Source: Atribacterota bacterium (GTDB taxonomy: Bacteria > Atribacterota > Phoenicimicrobiia > Phoenicimicrobiales > Phoenicimicrobiaceae). From it: a DNA stretch of 6,204 nucleotides. The stretch's first letter is position 1. Every line of letters starts with the position of its first letter. The position numbers were made by a program, and so were the translations under genes. A model generated the notes under the pieces. It saw only the letters and a program-made list of their open reading frames with translations, had not been told where the DNA came from and did no database searches. Positions 5,695 through 6,204 of this stretch are shown one piece after another. The stretch is from the NCBI GenBank assembly GCA_030599445.1, contig JAUVOA010000096.1:1-6204 (forward strand), in the 5' to 3' direction.

Positions 5695-5715
5695 GTGTAT
5701 AGCGTATAGCGTATA
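5695..5715. repeat. Heptad array, GCGTATA type, downstream of the rhomboid gene
   Basis: Three units, GTGTATA, GCGTATA and GCGTATA, lie in exact 7-bp register eight bases after the stop codon. The first 14 bases are identical to 4659-4672, on the other side of the rhomboid gene and in the same orientation. Confidence 0.85.
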
Positions 5716-5720
5716 AAATT

Positions 5721-5760
5721 AGTTACCTGGTTACCTGGTTAATTGGTTAATTGGTTAGGA
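5721..5760. repeat. Octamer array, GGTTAATT/GGTTACCT type (left arm)
   Basis: Five 8-bp units start at 5721, 5729, 5737, 5745 and 5753: AGTTACCT, GGTTACCT, GGTTAATT twice, and GGTTAGGA. The GGTTA core is conserved while the last three bases vary. The period is 8 rather than the 7 seen elsewhere. The inverted partner is at 5989-6028. Confidence 0.9.
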
Positions 5761-5779
5761 ATACAAGGTAAATTACAAG

Positions 5780-5807
5780 TTATCAGTTTTTGATTTTCAG
5801 TTTACAG
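5780..5807. repeat. Short heptad array, TTTTCAG type
   Basis: Units TTATCAG, TTTTTGA, TTTTCAG and TTTACAG run in exact 7-bp register inside the core of the spacer. A T-rich run with the same period (TTTGTAC, TTTTAAT, TTTTCGC) lies at 5955-5982. Confidence 0.6.
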
Positions 5808-5849
5808 CAATCACTCTCACCCTAAGTTTTTCACGGCAAAGGTAGGGGG

Positions 5850-5866
5850 AATGTGTTCTACACATT
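5850..5866. repeat. Small perfect hairpin
   Basis: AATGTGT (5850-5856) and ACACATT (5860-5866) form a perfect 7-bp stem with a 3-base loop. No T-run follows, so it is not a standard terminator. Confidence 0.6.
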
Positions 5867-5902
5867 ATAGCCTATCTTGTATTTTAGCTCTTGAATTCCC
5901 AC

Positions 5903-5936
5903 TTCCCAGGCTGTGAATGACATAGTAACCTGGGAA
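5903..5936. repeat. Stem-loop with 8-bp perfect outer stem
   Basis: TTCCCAGG (5903-5910) pairs with CCTGGGAA (5929-5936). An inner stem, CTGTG (5911-5915) with CATAG (5921-5925), adds five pairs including one G-T and leaves a 3-base bulge. This is the most GC-rich and most convincing hairpin in the spacer. It could be part of a structured RNA or of a mobile-element remnant; no T-run follows. Confidence 0.65.
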
Positions 5937-5988
5937 TAACAGAAGAACGAGTAATTTTTTGTTTGTACTTTTAATTTTTCGCTATTTT

Positions 5989-6028
5989 AACCAATTAGCT
6001 AAGTAACCAATTAACCAGCTAACCAAAT
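5989..6028. repeat. Octamer array, AACCAATT type (right arm)
   Basis: Five 8-bp units start at 5989, 5997, 6005, 6013 and 6021: AACCAATT, AGCTAAGT, AACCAATT, AACCAGCT and AACCAAAT. The TAACC core is the reverse complement of the GGTTA core at 5721-5760, and both arms have five units and span 40 bases. Confidence 0.88.
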
Positions 6029-6074
6029 ACATACGAATTAGTGTAAACTTTAGTGGGGGAGTTCTTTTTCTTAA

Positions 6075-6109
6075 CTCAATACTCGATACTATATACTCGA
6101 TACTGTATG
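6075..6109. repeat. Heptad array, CTCGATA type
   Basis: Five units, CTCAATA, CTCGATA, CTATATA, CTCGATA and CTGTATG, lie in exact register. The first 15 bases are the exact reverse complement of 4688-4702. The array ends six bases before the -35 box of the promoter at 6116. Confidence 0.88.
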
Positions 6110-6115
6110 TAAAGA

Positions 6116-6144
6116 TTGATAAATTAAAATAATTAAGCTATAAT
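6116..6144 (+). promoter_or_regulatory. Sigma-70-type promoter for the gene starting at 6194
   Basis: TTGATA (6116-6121) and TATAAT (6139-6144) are separated by exactly 17 bases, with a perfect -10 box and a one-mismatch -35 box. Transcription would begin near 6151, giving a leader of about 43 bases before the ATG. It is the best promoter in the window and lies just outside the repeat arrays. Confidence 0.75.
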
Positions 6145-6193
6145 TTTAAAAATATCGGAAAAAATTAGTATGATTAAAAGGAAGTGATAAGAT

Positions 6194-6204
6194 ATGATAG
6201 GTAC
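6194..6204 (+). CDS. Start of an unidentified gene (3' truncated by window end)
   Basis: Only three codons and part of a fourth are visible (Met-Ile-Gly-, then AC). The call rests on context: an AAGGAAGTGAT ribosome binding site at about 6178-6188, suitable spacing to ATG 6194, and a consensus promoter at 6116-6144. The product cannot be named. Confidence 0.5.

Larger units (their letters stand above)
5688..6193. other. Gene-free spacer after the rhomboid gene, nested inverted arrays
   Basis: No coding region is supported in these 506 bases. From outside inwards it holds heptad arrays (5695-5715 and 6075-6109), octamer arrays (5721-5760 and 5989-6028), and a core of about 228 bases (5761-5988). 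The core contains further heptads (TTATCAG type at 5780-5807, TTTTCGC-like at 5955-5982) and two hairpins (5850-5866 and 5903-5936). The far right holds a promoter for the next gene. Confidence 0.8.

Overview
The window is an AT-rich stretch of bacterial chromosome with every recognised gene on the + strand. The order is prmC (3' end), an S23-type four-helix-bundle gene, a YwlE-like phosphatase, rpiB, upp, a dCMP deaminase gene (comEB type), wecB/mnaA, a rhomboid protease gene, and the first codons of one more gene. The housekeeping order prmC ... ywlE-rpiB-...-upp-comEB-wecB resembles Firmicutes and related lineages. The AT richness, repeat-filled spacers and S23 gene would suit an uncultured lineage such as Atribacterota. 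That assignment is inference from style, not from a diagnostic marker.

Layout: 2-334 is the C-terminal part of PrmC. 340-797 is a small cassette, an S23-family gene between inverted arrays of a 7-bp unit. 814-1787 is a tight pair, the YwlE-like phosphatase and RpiB. 1788-2101 is a repeat-filled spacer holding a widespread palindromic repeat. 2102-2731 is upp. 2732-3042 is a spacer built around a large imperfect inverted repeat. 3043-4636 holds comEB and wecB, overlapping by 8 bp. 4637-5012 is a spacer made largely of 7-bp-phased arrays. 5013-5687 is the rhomboid gene. 5688-6193 is a spacer with nested 7-bp and 8-bp inverted arrays and a good promoter for the gene starting at 6194.

Metabolically, RpiB interconverts ribulose-5-P and ribose-5-P, the precursor of PRPP. 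Upp uses PRPP to salvage uracil to UMP, and the dCMP deaminase supplies dUMP for thymidylate. WecB makes UDP-ManNAc for surface polysaccharide. PrmC modifies release factors, and the YwlE-like enzyme probably removes phosphate from protein arginine or tyrosine.

The most striking content is non-coding. All of the long spacers (over 300 bp), and the flanks of the S23 gene, contain degenerate tandem arrays with an exact 7-bp period (8-bp in one pair). Arrays near the left edge of a spacer usually read GTAT-type and arrays near the right edge read ATAC-type, so spacers tend to be bracketed by inverted arrays. In one case the bracketed cargo is the S23 gene. I have no established name for this arrangement, and a link between S23 proteins and heptad arrays is a hypothesis.
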